A program made the position numbers and the translations under genes. The notes beneath the pieces were generated by a model. That model saw only the letters and a list, made by a program, of their open reading frames with translations, was not told where the DNA came from and searched no databases. From Trueperaceae bacterium (GTDB taxonomy: Bacteria > Deinococcota > Deinococci > Deinococcales > Trueperaceae): a stretch of 6,950 bases of DNA. The stretch is taken from NCBI GenBank assembly GCA_024636105.1, contig JAGXHO010000004.1, forward strand, positions 1 to 6,950, in the 5' to 3' direction. Shown one piece after another: positions 1 through 6,288 of this stretch; the first letter of the stretch is position 1; each line of letters opens with the position of its first letter.

Positions 1-1
1 C

Positions 2-364
2 GTCGAAGGGGGCGTCCACCGCCTGCGCGCCACGGTGGCGAACGACGGCTGGCTCCCCACCCACCTGACGCGCCGCGGTTTGGAGAGCGGCGCCGTAGCC
101 GGCGTCACCGTCGCGCTGGACCTCCCCGACGGCACCGAGCTGGTGGCCGGCGAGCTGCACACAGAGATCGGCCACCTGGCCGGGCGCGTGACGCGCCGCG
201 GCACCTACGACCCGTGGCGACGCCCATGGGGCGACGACGCGCGCGTGCTCACGTGGGTCGTCCGCTGCTCCGGAACCCCCGCACCCATCGCGGTCGCCGC
301 CGCCTGCCCCAAGGGCGGCCGCGCGACCGCCATCTGCACGCCCAGCCCCACGAGGAGGACGTAA
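2..364 (+). CDS. Probable M14-family zinc carboxypeptidase, C-terminal fragment (5' end outside window)
   Basis: This reading frame is open from the left edge to the TAA at 362-364, so only about the last 120 residues are present. The visible part matches, from memory, the C-terminal domain that follows the catalytic domain in many bacterial M14 metallocarboxypeptidases. It has a 'VANDGWLPTHLT' segment (family pattern: N-x-G-[WFY]-LPT-x-[VL]-[ST]), then 'LDLPDGTELVAGE', then 'IGHLAGR' (family pattern: G-x-L-x-GR), then a 'WVVR' strand and a terminal beta-strand region. The zinc-binding HxxE...H motif and catalytic glutamate would lie upstream and cannot be checked, so activity and substrate are unknown. 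The GTG at 35 is internal to the domain and is not the true start. The stop overlaps the next gene's ATG by one base (TAATG), and the last codons contain that gene's Shine-Dalgarno sequence. The family call is moderately sure; operon membership is inferred from the overlap. Confidence 0.6.
   Translation, partial: VEGGVHRLRATVANDGWLPTHLTRRGLESGAVAGVTVALDLPDGTELVAGELHTEIGHLAGRVTRRGTYDPWRRPWGDDARVLTWVVRCSGTPAPIAVAAACPKGGRATAICTPSPTRRT
353..358 (+). promoter_or_regulatory. Shine-Dalgarno site for HyuB copy 1
   Basis: AGGAGG lies five bases before the ATG at 364, inside the last codons of the peptidase gene. It decides the start of HyuB copy 1. The in-frame upstream ATG at 214 would add 50 residues (Arg-rich at first) that do not resemble the family, whereas residues from 364 onward begin the conserved 'DPIDLEV' block after a short lead. 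Confidence 0.85.
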
Positions 365-2031
365 TGGCCCGCACGACCGCCCCCATCGACCCGATCGACC
401 TCGAGGTCCAGTGGCAGCGCCTCATCAGCATCATGGACGAGGTCGACAACGCCACGGTCAAGACCTCGTTCTCGACCATCGTCGGTGAGAGCCGCGACTT
501 CGCCTGCATCCTCGTCGACGCCGCGGGCGTCTCCTTGTGCCAATCGAGCTTCAGCCCGCCCAACTTCTGCGTGGTGCTCCCACGGACCACCAAGGTGCTC
601 CTCCAGGCGCACCCGCTCGAGACGCTGCGCGAGGGCGACGTCCTGGTCACCAACGACCCGTGGCACGGCACCGGCCACCTGCCGGACTACATCGTGATCA
701 CGCCCGTGTTCCACAAGGGCAAGGTCGTGGCCTTCATGGGCACGGTGGCGCACCTCGCCGACGTCGGCGGGCACCCGGGCGACATCGAGGCGAACGACGT
801 CTTCACCGAGGGGGTGCGGGTCCCGCCGGCCAAGCTCTACGAGGCGGGGCGCGAGAACGAGCTCCTGTTCGACGTCATCGGCGGCAACTGCCGCGTCCCC
901 AACCTGGTCCTGGGCGACCTGCGCGCGATCGTGGGCACGCACCAGGTGGGCGCGCGAAGGCTGCGCGAGTTCCTCGACGACAACGACCGCGACGACCTGC
1001 TCGACCTCTCCGCCGAGATCCACGGCCGCAGCGAGCGGCTGATGCGCGAGCGCATCGAGGCCCTGCCCGACGGGCGGTACGAGTTCGGGCTCGACATCGA
1101 CGGCTACCGCCGCATCGTGCACCTGCACGCGACCGTCACCATCGCCGGCTCCGACGTCTACGTCGACTACACGGGCACCAGCCCGCAGATGCCGGACGCC
1201 GCCATCAATTGCACCTACAACACCACCTTCGCCTCGACCTTCTACCCGTTCAAGTGCGCCCTGGTGCCGACGATCCCCAACAACGAGGGGCTGTTCCGCC
1301 CGATCCACGTGAGCGCGCCCGAGGGGTCGATCCTCAACACCACCTTCCCGCACCCCGTGAACGCCCGCGCCAAGACGACCAACAACATCAACCAGGTGCT
1401 GTTCGGTGCGCTCTGGCCAGCCTTCGGCGAGCACGCGCAGGCGGGCGCCGGCAGCATCTGGCCCATCTCGGTCTCGGGCACCAGCCCCGGCTACGGTCGC
1501 TTCAGCGTGCACGTGCTGCCGCACGGCGGACGCGGCGCCATGCGCGAGCTCGACGGCATGGCGCCGATCGCCTTCCCGCACAACAGCGCGGTCACCCCGG
1601 TCGAGATCTGGGAAACGCAGTGCCCGGTGATGATCACCGAGAAGACGCTGCTGCCCGATTCCGCCGGCGCCGGTCGTCGCCGCGGCGGCCTCGGCCAGGT
1701 GATGAGCTTCAAGAACATCGGCCCGAACACGATCAGCGCGCGGGTGCGCCCCGACAAGATCTTCTGCCCGCCACCCGGCCTCGACGGCGGCAAACCCGGA
1801 CGCACCGGCCAGGTGATCTTCAAGGGCGCGGTCATCGACCGCTTCCCGATCCTGCCGTTCGAACCCGGCGATGTGATCACCATGCGGATGCCCGGCGGCG
1901 CCGGCTTCGGCGACCCGGCCAAGCGCGAACGCGCCGACATCGCGCGCGACCTGGCGGCCGGCTTCATCACCGCCGAAGCGGCGCTCGCCGACTACGGCTA
2001 CGTCCCCGACGACGGAGAAGGAGCAGTTTGA
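364..2031 (+). CDS. Hydantoinase B/oxoprolinase-family protein, copy 1
   Basis: A 555-residue protein of the HyuB family (B subunit of ATP-dependent N-methylhydantoinase, C-terminal half of 5-oxoprolinase, and related carboxylase subunits). These enzymes normally open cyclic amides with ATP together with a HyuA partner that carries the nucleotide-binding fold. Family landmarks run in order: 'DPIDLEV' at 9-15; 'SFSTIVGESRDF' at 35-46; 'NDPWHGTGHLPD' at 97-108; 'AHLADVGGHPGD' at 129-140; 'EGVRVPPAKL' at 149-158; 'NCRVPNLVLGDL' at 175-186; 'DYTGTSPQ' at 268-275; 'HGGRGA' at 387-392; 'DSAGAGRRRGGLGQ' at 432-445; 'PGGAGFGDP' at 510-518. The length is normal for the family and no frameshift is seen. 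The start is the ATG preceded by AGGAGG, and the stop overlaps the next ATG by one base. It is a close paralogue of the next gene. No HyuA is present in the window, so the reaction and true partner are unknown. It is probably cytoplasmic, with no signal peptide visible. Confidence 0.93.
   Translation: MARTTAPIDPIDLEVQWQRLISIMDEVDNATVKTSFSTIVGESRDFACILVDAAGVSLCQSSFSPPNFCVVLPRTTKVLLQAHPLETLREGDVLVTNDPWHGTGHLPDYIVITPVFHKGKVVAFMGTVAHLADVGGHPGDIEANDVFTEGVRVPPAKLYEAGRENELLFDVIGGNCRVPNLVLGDLRAIVGTHQVGARRLREFLDDNDRDDLLDLSAEIHGRSERLMRERIEALPDGRYEFGLDIDGYRRIVHLHATVTIAGSDVYVDYTGTSPQMPDAAINCTYNTTFASTFYPFKCALVPTIPNNEGLFRPIHVSAPEGSILNTTFPHPVNARAKTTNNINQVLFGALWPAFGEHAQAGAGSIWPISVSGTSPGYGRFSVHVLPHGGRGAMRELDGMAPIAFPHNSAVTPVEIWETQCPVMITEKTLLPDSAGAGRRRGGLGQVMSFKNIGPNTISARVRPDKIFCPPPGLDGGKPGRTGQVIFKGAVIDRFPILPFEPGDVITMRMPGGAGFGDPAKRERADIARDLAAGFITAEAALADYGYVPDDGEGAV
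2018..2023 (+). promoter_or_regulatory. Shine-Dalgarno site for HyuB copy 2
   Basis: AAGGAG lies seven bases before the ATG at 2031 and is preceded by another GGAG at 2014-2017. It sits in the final codons of HyuB copy 1, so copy 2 has its own strong ribosome site as well as a TGATG stop/start overlap. It fixes the start at 2031; the frame is open upstream of it only as an arginine/proline-rich shadow of copy 1. Confidence 0.85.
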
Positions 2032-3731
2032 TGGACCCAATCAGCCTCGAGGTCATGTGGCAGCGACTCATCGCGATCGCCGACGAGATCGACACCGCCA
2101 CCATCCGGACGTCGTTCTCGACGATCGTCGGCGAGAGCCACGACTTCGGCTGCGTCCTCATGGACGCCGAAGGCCGCGGTCTGGCGCAAGCGCAGTGGAG
2201 CCCGCCCCAGTTCTGCACGATGCTCCCCCGCACGACGCGCTCCATGATGGAGAAGTTCCCCCCGGAGACGCTGCGGCCGGGCGACGTGCTCGCGACCAAC
2301 GACCCGTGGATCGGGAGCACCCACCTCCCCGACTACAACCTGGTGTCGCCGGTCTTTTACAAGGGCAAGCTCGTCGCCTTCCTCGGCACCGTCGCCCACG
2401 TCTCCGACGTCGGCGGCCACCTCGGCGACCTCGAGGCGACCGACATGTTCATGGAGGGCACGCGCCTGATGCCCAACAAGTTCTATGCGGAAGGCAAAGT
2501 CGTTCCGATCGTCGAGGAGTTCATCGCTTCCAACTGCCGCGTCCCCGAGATGGTGCTGGGCGACCTGCACGCCATCGTCGGCACCCATCGCGTCGGGATC
2601 CGCCGCATCCAGGAGTTCATGGAGGACTACGGCCTCGACGACATCGACGAGCTGTCCAACGCCATCCAGGACAAGTCCGAGGCGGCCCTGCGCGAGGCGA
2701 TCTCGGCGCTCCCCGACGGCATCACCGAGTACGAGATCACGGCCGACGGCTACCTCGAGCCGTTCACGCTCAAGGCGACGCTCGAGATCCGCGGCAGCCA
2801 GCTGATCCTCGACTTCACCGGCACCTCGCCGCAGCAGGACCATTCGGCGATCAACGCGGCGTTCAACATCTCGTACTCCACGGCCGTCTACCCGATCAAG
2901 TGCATGCTGGCGTCGGGGATCCCGAACAACGACGGCCTGGTGCGCCCGATCACGATCACCGCGCCCGAGGGCTCGATCGTCAACTGCACCTTCCCCGCCC
3001 CCGTCAAGGCGCGCGCCAAGGTGATCAAGCACATCCCGCCGCTGATCTTCGGCGCCTTCGAGAAGCTCCTCCCCGACGAGGCGATCGCCGCCGCCGGCGG
3101 GATCTTCCCCTTCCACTTCGTCGGCACCGACAAGCGCTTCGGACGCTTCGCGGTCCACATGCTGCCGCACGGGGGCCTCGGGGCCACCAAGCACGACGAC
3201 GGCTGGTTGCCGGCCGCCTACCCGCACAACAGCACTGTCACCCCCACCGAGATCATCGAGCGCCAGTGCCCGGCCGTGATGACCGAGAAGGTGCTGCTGA
3301 CCGACTCGGGCGGCGCGGGCCGCCGCCGCGGCGGCCTCGGCCAGCGGATCTCGCTGCGCTGCACGGCCGAGAAGCCGGTACTGCTGACCGTGCGCCCCGA
3401 CCTCCTCAAGTTCCCGGCACCCGGCCTCGACGGCGGCGAACCGGGCATGCGCGGCCGGGTCGAGCACAACGGCGCGAACCTGACGCGCTTCCGCCCCATC
3501 CCCTGGAACCCGGGCGACGAGATCGTCCTCACGGTGCCCGGCGGCGGCGGCTTCGGCGACCCGCGCGAGCGCGAGCGCGAGCGGGTGCTCGAGGACGTCG
3601 CGCTGGGGCTCGTCTCGGCGGAAGCGGCCCGCGACGTGTACGGGCAGGCCGACGTGCCCGACGCGGACACGCTCCGGCGCTCGTTCATCCGCGCGCACGT
3701 CGCAGCCGTGCGCACCGGCGGCCACGCGTGA
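2031..3731 (+). CDS. Hydantoinase B/oxoprolinase-family protein, copy 2
   Basis: A 566-residue HyuB-family protein, full length and collinear with copy 1. Landmarks: 'DPISLEV' at 2-8; 'SFSTIVGESHDF' at 28-39; 'NDPWIGSTHLPD' at 90-101; 'AHVSDVGGHLGD' at 122-133; 'NCRVPEMVLGDL' at 168-179; 'DFTGTSPQ' at 261-268; 'HGGLGA' at 380-385; 'DSGGAGRRRGGLGQ' at 425-438; 'PGGGGFGDP' at 503-511. In an ungapped hand comparison, 66 of 101 residues (2-102) equal residues 9-109 of copy 1, so the pair looks like a tandem duplication that has since diverged. One difference is in the usual 'EG...PP.K' segment: copy 1 has VPPAKL, copy 2 has LMPNKF. The C-terminus has a charged Arg-Glu alternation (residues 512-518), then a tail of about 27 residues after the 'YG' where copy 1 has about ten. 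The GTGA overlap links it to the amidohydrolase gene. The likely role is cyclic-amide hydrolysis or a related ATP-linked step, perhaps as a hetero-oligomer with copy 1; this is inference. Confidence 0.93.
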   Translation: MDPISLEVMWQRLIAIADEIDTATIRTSFSTIVGESHDFGCVLMDAEGRGLAQAQWSPPQFCTMLPRTTRSMMEKFPPETLRPGDVLATNDPWIGSTHLPDYNLVSPVFYKGKLVAFLGTVAHVSDVGGHLGDLEATDMFMEGTRLMPNKFYAEGKVVPIVEEFIASNCRVPEMVLGDLHAIVGTHRVGIRRIQEFMEDYGLDDIDELSNAIQDKSEAALREAISALPDGITEYEITADGYLEPFTLKATLEIRGSQLILDFTGTSPQQDHSAINAAFNISYSTAVYPIKCMLASGIPNNDGLVRPITITAPEGSIVNCTFPAPVKARAKVIKHIPPLIFGAFEKLLPDEAIAAAGGIFPFHFVGTDKRFGRFAVHMLPHGGLGATKHDDGWLPAAYPHNSTVTPTEIIERQCPAVMTEKVLLTDSGGAGRRRGGLGQRISLRCTAEKPVLLTVRPDLLKFPAPGLDGGEPGMRGRVEHNGANLTRFRPIPWNPGDEIVLTVPGGGGFGDPRERERERVLEDVALGLVSAEAARDVYGQADVPDADTLRRSFIRAHVAAVRTGGHA

Positions 3732-5131
3732 CGACGGCCGACCTGGCGATCGTCGGGGGCGCCGTGGTCGCCGACCACGTCGTTCCCGCCACCGTCCTGG
3801 TCGGCCAGGGACGCATCCAGGCGCTGCAAGCCCCCGACCTCCAGGTCACGGCCGACCGAGTGATCGACGCCACTGGCATGCACGTGCTCCCCGGCGCCAT
3901 CGACGTGCACTTCCACTGCCGCGACCCTGGCCACGCCCACCGCGGCGACTTCGCGAGCGAGACGCGCGCCGCCGCCGCGGGCGGCGTGACGACCGTGTTC
4001 GAGATGCCGATCAGCAAACCCGCGACGGCCACCCTCGCGCGCTGGCAGGCGCGATGCGCGATCGCGGCGGCCAAGGCGTACGTCAACGTCGGCCTGTACG
4101 CGGCGCCCGGCTTGCTCGACCGCGCGGACTTGGTGGCGCTCGCAGACGCCGGCGCCGTGGGCTTCAAGCTCTTCACGACGCGCGCGGTCGCCGGCCGTGA
4201 GGACGAGTTCGAGGGCCTGGCCACGCTGAGCGCCGCGCACGTGCTGCAGGCCCTCGAGATGGTGCGCGACCTCGGTCGTCCGTTCGTGTTCCACGCCGAA
4301 GACCAGGACCTGATCGACCTCTACCGCGCGCGCGCCGCTGAGCAGGACGGTCCCGCGTTCCGACGGCACCAGGCCTCGCGGCCGGCGGTCGTCGAAGCGA
4401 CCGCGATCGCCGCGATCGCCCAAATGGCGCTCGCGACCGGCTGCGCGGTCCACATCGCGCACGTGAGCTCGACCGCGGGCGCCGAGGCGGTGCGGCAAGC
4501 CAAACGGAGCGGCGCGCCGCTCACCGCGGAGACCTGCCCGCACTACCTCTTCTGCACCGACGACGACCTCGAGCGCGCCGGCATGTTCGGCGTCATCAAC
4601 CCGCCCATCCGCTTCGCGGCCGATCGCGACGCGCTGTGGGCGGCGATCGCGGACGGCACGATCGACCTCATCGCCACGGACCACGCGCCCTTCGGCCGGG
4701 CCGAGAAGGAGGCGGCGACGGACTACCTCGACGCCCCCCCGGGCCACCCCGGGCTCGAGGCGCTGTTGCCGCTGCTCATGACCGCCGTCGCCGACGGCCG
4801 CTTGACCGTCGAGCGAGTGGTCGACCTGGTCAGCCGCCGCCCCGCCGCCCTCTTCGGGCTCCACCCCCACAAGGGGACGCTTGCGCCCGGCGCCGACGCC
4901 GACCTCGTGCTCTACGACCCGCGCACGACCCGCACGCTCCGCCGCGGCGACGGCGAGAGCCGCGCCGCGGACTGCAACCTCTTGTACGACGGGGTCGAGG
5001 TGCGTGGGCACGTCCACGCCACGATCGTGAACGGCCAGGTCGCGTACGAAGGGGGCCGCATCGTCGGCGCCCAGGGGCTCGGGCGGATCGTGCGCCCCGG
5101 CCACGCCACCGCCCAGGGGGGAACGCCGTGA
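3728..5131 (+). CDS. Cyclic-amide amidohydrolase (dihydroorotase/allantoinase/dihydropyrimidinase superfamily)
   Basis: A 467-residue amidohydrolase of normal length for cyclic amidases, which hydrolyse a ring amide or ureide with a two-metal centre bridged by a carboxylated lysine. All expected ligands are visible: His61 and His63 in 'DVHFHCRDPG', Lys147 in 'GAVGFKLF' (bridging lysine), His189 in 'FHAED', His245 in 'HIAHVSS', and Asp318 in 'ATDHAP'. Other blocks are 'ETCPHYL' (268-274) and 'NPPIR' (291-295). The N-terminal 'DLAIVGGAVV' strand and the C-terminal 'GADADLVLYDP' strand form the usual small beta domain. Of the three residues that hold dihydroorotate's carboxylate in dihydroorotase, only the Arg (Arg65) remains. 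The Asn of 'MPN' is Ile95 and the His of 'DHAPH' is Phe322, so pyrimidine synthesis is unlikely. The start is the GTG at 3728, overlapping the previous stop by four bases. No strong Shine-Dalgarno is seen, so translation probably depends on coupling. Allantoin, hydantoin or dihydropyrimidine-like substrates are possible. Confidence 0.88.
   Translation: MTTADLAIVGGAVVADHVVPATVLVGQGRIQALQAPDLQVTADRVIDATGMHVLPGAIDVHFHCRDPGHAHRGDFASETRAAAAGGVTTVFEMPISKPATATLARWQARCAIAAAKAYVNVGLYAAPGLLDRADLVALADAGAVGFKLFTTRAVAGREDEFEGLATLSAAHVLQALEMVRDLGRPFVFHAEDQDLIDLYRARAAEQDGPAFRRHQASRPAVVEATAIAAIAQMALATGCAVHIAHVSSTAGAEAVRQAKRSGAPLTAETCPHYLFCTDDDLERAGMFGVINPPIRFAADRDALWAAIADGTIDLIATDHAPFGRAEKEAATDYLDAPPGHPGLEALLPLLMTAVADGRLTVERVVDLVSRRPAALFGLHPHKGTLAPGADADLVLYDPRTTRTLRRGDGESRAADCNLLYDGVEVRGHVHATIVNGQVAYEGGRIVGAQGLGRIVRPGHATAQGGTP
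5115..5122 (+). promoter_or_regulatory. Shine-Dalgarno-like purine run for the M24 gene
   Basis: AGGGGGGA lies five bases before the GTG at 5128 and within the last codons of the amidohydrolase gene. It supports the GTG at 5128 over the next in-frame ATG (codon 20), which would cut into the first helix of the N-terminal domain ('ARLAKLRAGMEAAGLDALLV'). Confidence 0.65.
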
Positions 5132-6288
5132 TCGTCCCAGGACTCGAAGAGCGCGACGCGCGCCTCGCCAAGCTTCGCGCCGGCATGGAGGCCGCCGGCC
5201 TCGATGCGCTGCTCGTCGCCGGCAAGGGCCATTGGTGGACCGGACGCGGCTACCTCCGCTACCTCACCGACTTCCACTTGTGGGGCCACGACGGCCTCTA
5301 CCTGCTGCCGCTCGACGGCGAACCGACGCTGGTCCTCTCGAGCTACGCCGTCGCGGACAAGATCGCCCTGCGCGGTTGGACTCTCGACACCCACGGCGAC
5401 GTCTACCTGGCGCCGCGGATGGCCGACCTGGTGCGCGCCCGCGGCTTGGCGCAGGGCCGGATCGGCATCGTGGGCGAGCGCTTCGTGATCGGCGCCGGCG
5501 TCCGCGACGAGCTCGCGTCGCTGCTCCCCGACGTGCGCTGGAGCCGCGCCGACGAGGTCTTCGACCGCGTGCGCGCGATCAAGAGCCCGCTCGAGATCGC
5601 CCAATCGCGCGCGCACTGGTCGAACGTGCTCGCCGCCATGGCGCGCTTCCAGGAGACCGTGCGCCCCGGCGTGCTCCAGACCGACCTCGCCGCCGAGATC
5701 ACCCGGCCGCTGTGGGCCGGCGGCTGCCGCGACATCCTGATCTTCATGGGCGAGTCTCCCGCCGAGGTGTCATTGCCGCAAGGGGTCCCGATGCGCTGCG
5801 AAGACAAGGCGCGCTTCCACCTCGAGGTCTGCGGCCCGAGCGGCCACTGGCTCGAGGTCACGATCAACCTCGCCTGGACGCCGCCGACCGAGATCGAGCG
5901 GCGGGTCATGGAGGCCGAGATCGACGCCTTCGCCCGGATCCGCGAGACCATCCGCCCCGGCATGCGCGTGACCGACATCCCGCGCGTGTTCGAAGCGACG
6001 CTCCGCGACCACGACCTCACGCTCGCGGACGGCACCACCGACGGCTTCGATTTCCACGGTCAGGGCATGGACTGCATCGAGTACCCCTGGCACGCCCAGA
6101 CGCCGCCGTGGGGCCAGAGCCAGGATTGGGTACTCGAAGCGGGGATGGTGTTCTCCTACCACCCCAAGCGGAAGATCGCCGGCCACGCCGGCTGGACGAC
6201 CGGACTGAACGAGAACATCCTCATCACCGACGCCGGCCCCGAGCGGCTCAGCGGCGGTTGGGACCAGAGCTGGAGGCCCATGCCATGA
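5128..6288 (+). CDS. Creatinase/prolidase-fold (M24) hydrolase with degenerate metal site
   Basis: A 386-residue protein with the two-domain creatinase/aminopeptidase P layout. The N-terminal creatinase-type domain covers about 1-140, opening with 'RLAKLRAGMEAAGLDALLV'. A linker 'RAIKSPLEI' (149-157; compare 'R.iKs..Ei') leads to the C-terminal pita-bread domain, with 'VRPGVLQTDLAAEI' (178-191), 'FHGQGMD' (309-315), 'LEAGMVFSYHP' (336-346) and 'NENILITDAG' (361-370). Metallo-M24 enzymes use Asp, Asp, His, Glu, Glu. Here the equivalents read, by eye, Glu233, Glu243, His310, His345 (where 'EP' is usual) and Asn361 with Glu362 beside it, so a dinuclear metal site is doubtful. Creatinase itself is a metal-free M24 enzyme that splits creatine to sarcosine and urea, and ectoine hydrolase is another ring/C-N hydrolase of this fold. 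In this operon a C-N hydrolase acting on a ureido, guanidino or cyclic compound is more likely than a dipeptidase. The start GTG overlaps the previous stop (GTGA). Substrate unknown. Confidence 0.82.
   Translation: MIVPGLEERDARLAKLRAGMEAAGLDALLVAGKGHWWTGRGYLRYLTDFHLWGHDGLYLLPLDGEPTLVLSSYAVADKIALRGWTLDTHGDVYLAPRMADLVRARGLAQGRIGIVGERFVIGAGVRDELASLLPDVRWSRADEVFDRVRAIKSPLEIAQSRAHWSNVLAAMARFQETVRPGVLQTDLAAEITRPLWAGGCRDILIFMGESPAEVSLPQGVPMRCEDKARFHLEVCGPSGHWLEVTINLAWTPPTEIERRVMEAEIDAFARIRETIRPGMRVTDIPRVFEATLRDHDLTLADGTTDGFDFHGQGMDCIEYPWHAQTPPWGQSQDWVLEAGMVFSYHPKRKIAGHAGWTTGLNENILITDAGPERLSGGWDQSWRPMP
6272..6276 (+). promoter_or_regulatory. Shine-Dalgarno site for the aminotransferase gene
   Basis: GGAGG lies eight bases before the ATG at 6285, which overlaps the M24 stop as ATGA. 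The other nearby ATG (6280) is in the M24 frame and codes its penultimate Met, so it is not a competing start. Confidence 0.75.

Noticed and set aside
214..363. 50-residue N-terminal extension of HyuB copy 1 from the ATG at 214
   Set aside because: It overlaps the coding end of the carboxypeptidase, begins with low-complexity Arg/Gly-rich sequence unlike the family, and the ATG at 364 has AGGAGG at good spacing.
205..2040. Long antisense open frame (611 codons) opposite HyuB copy 1
   Set aside because: It mirrors the HyuB gene codon-for-codon in a GC-rich region, where antisense stops are rare. Its composition (rich in Ala, Arg, Val, Asp, Gly, His) shows no domain motif and no convincing ribosome site.
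364..3731. The two HyuB genes as one gene split by a frameshift
   Set aside because: Each protein contains the whole family from the 'DPI.LEV' start to the 'GFGDP' end, and the two align with each other, so they are duplicates and not halves.
1998..5104. Long antisense open frames opposite HyuB copy 2 (1998-3725) and the amidohydrolase (3218-5104)
   Set aside because: Same GC-rich shadow effect. They lie opposite genes with clear family motifs and overlap each other, and show no recognisable protein features.
3728..5131. Housekeeping dihydroorotase (pyrC) of pyrimidine synthesis
   Set aside because: No other pyrimidine-synthesis gene is adjacent, and two of the three dihydroorotate carboxylate-binding positions are Ile and Phe.
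5128..6288. Ordinary Xaa-Pro dipeptidase (pepQ/pepP) or ectoine hydrolase (doeA)
   Set aside because: The metal-ligand set of Xaa-Pro peptidases is not preserved. For ectoine hydrolase, the usual neighbours (deacetylase, regulator) are not seen and the N-terminal segment does not match what I remember of that protein. Neither name is supported.
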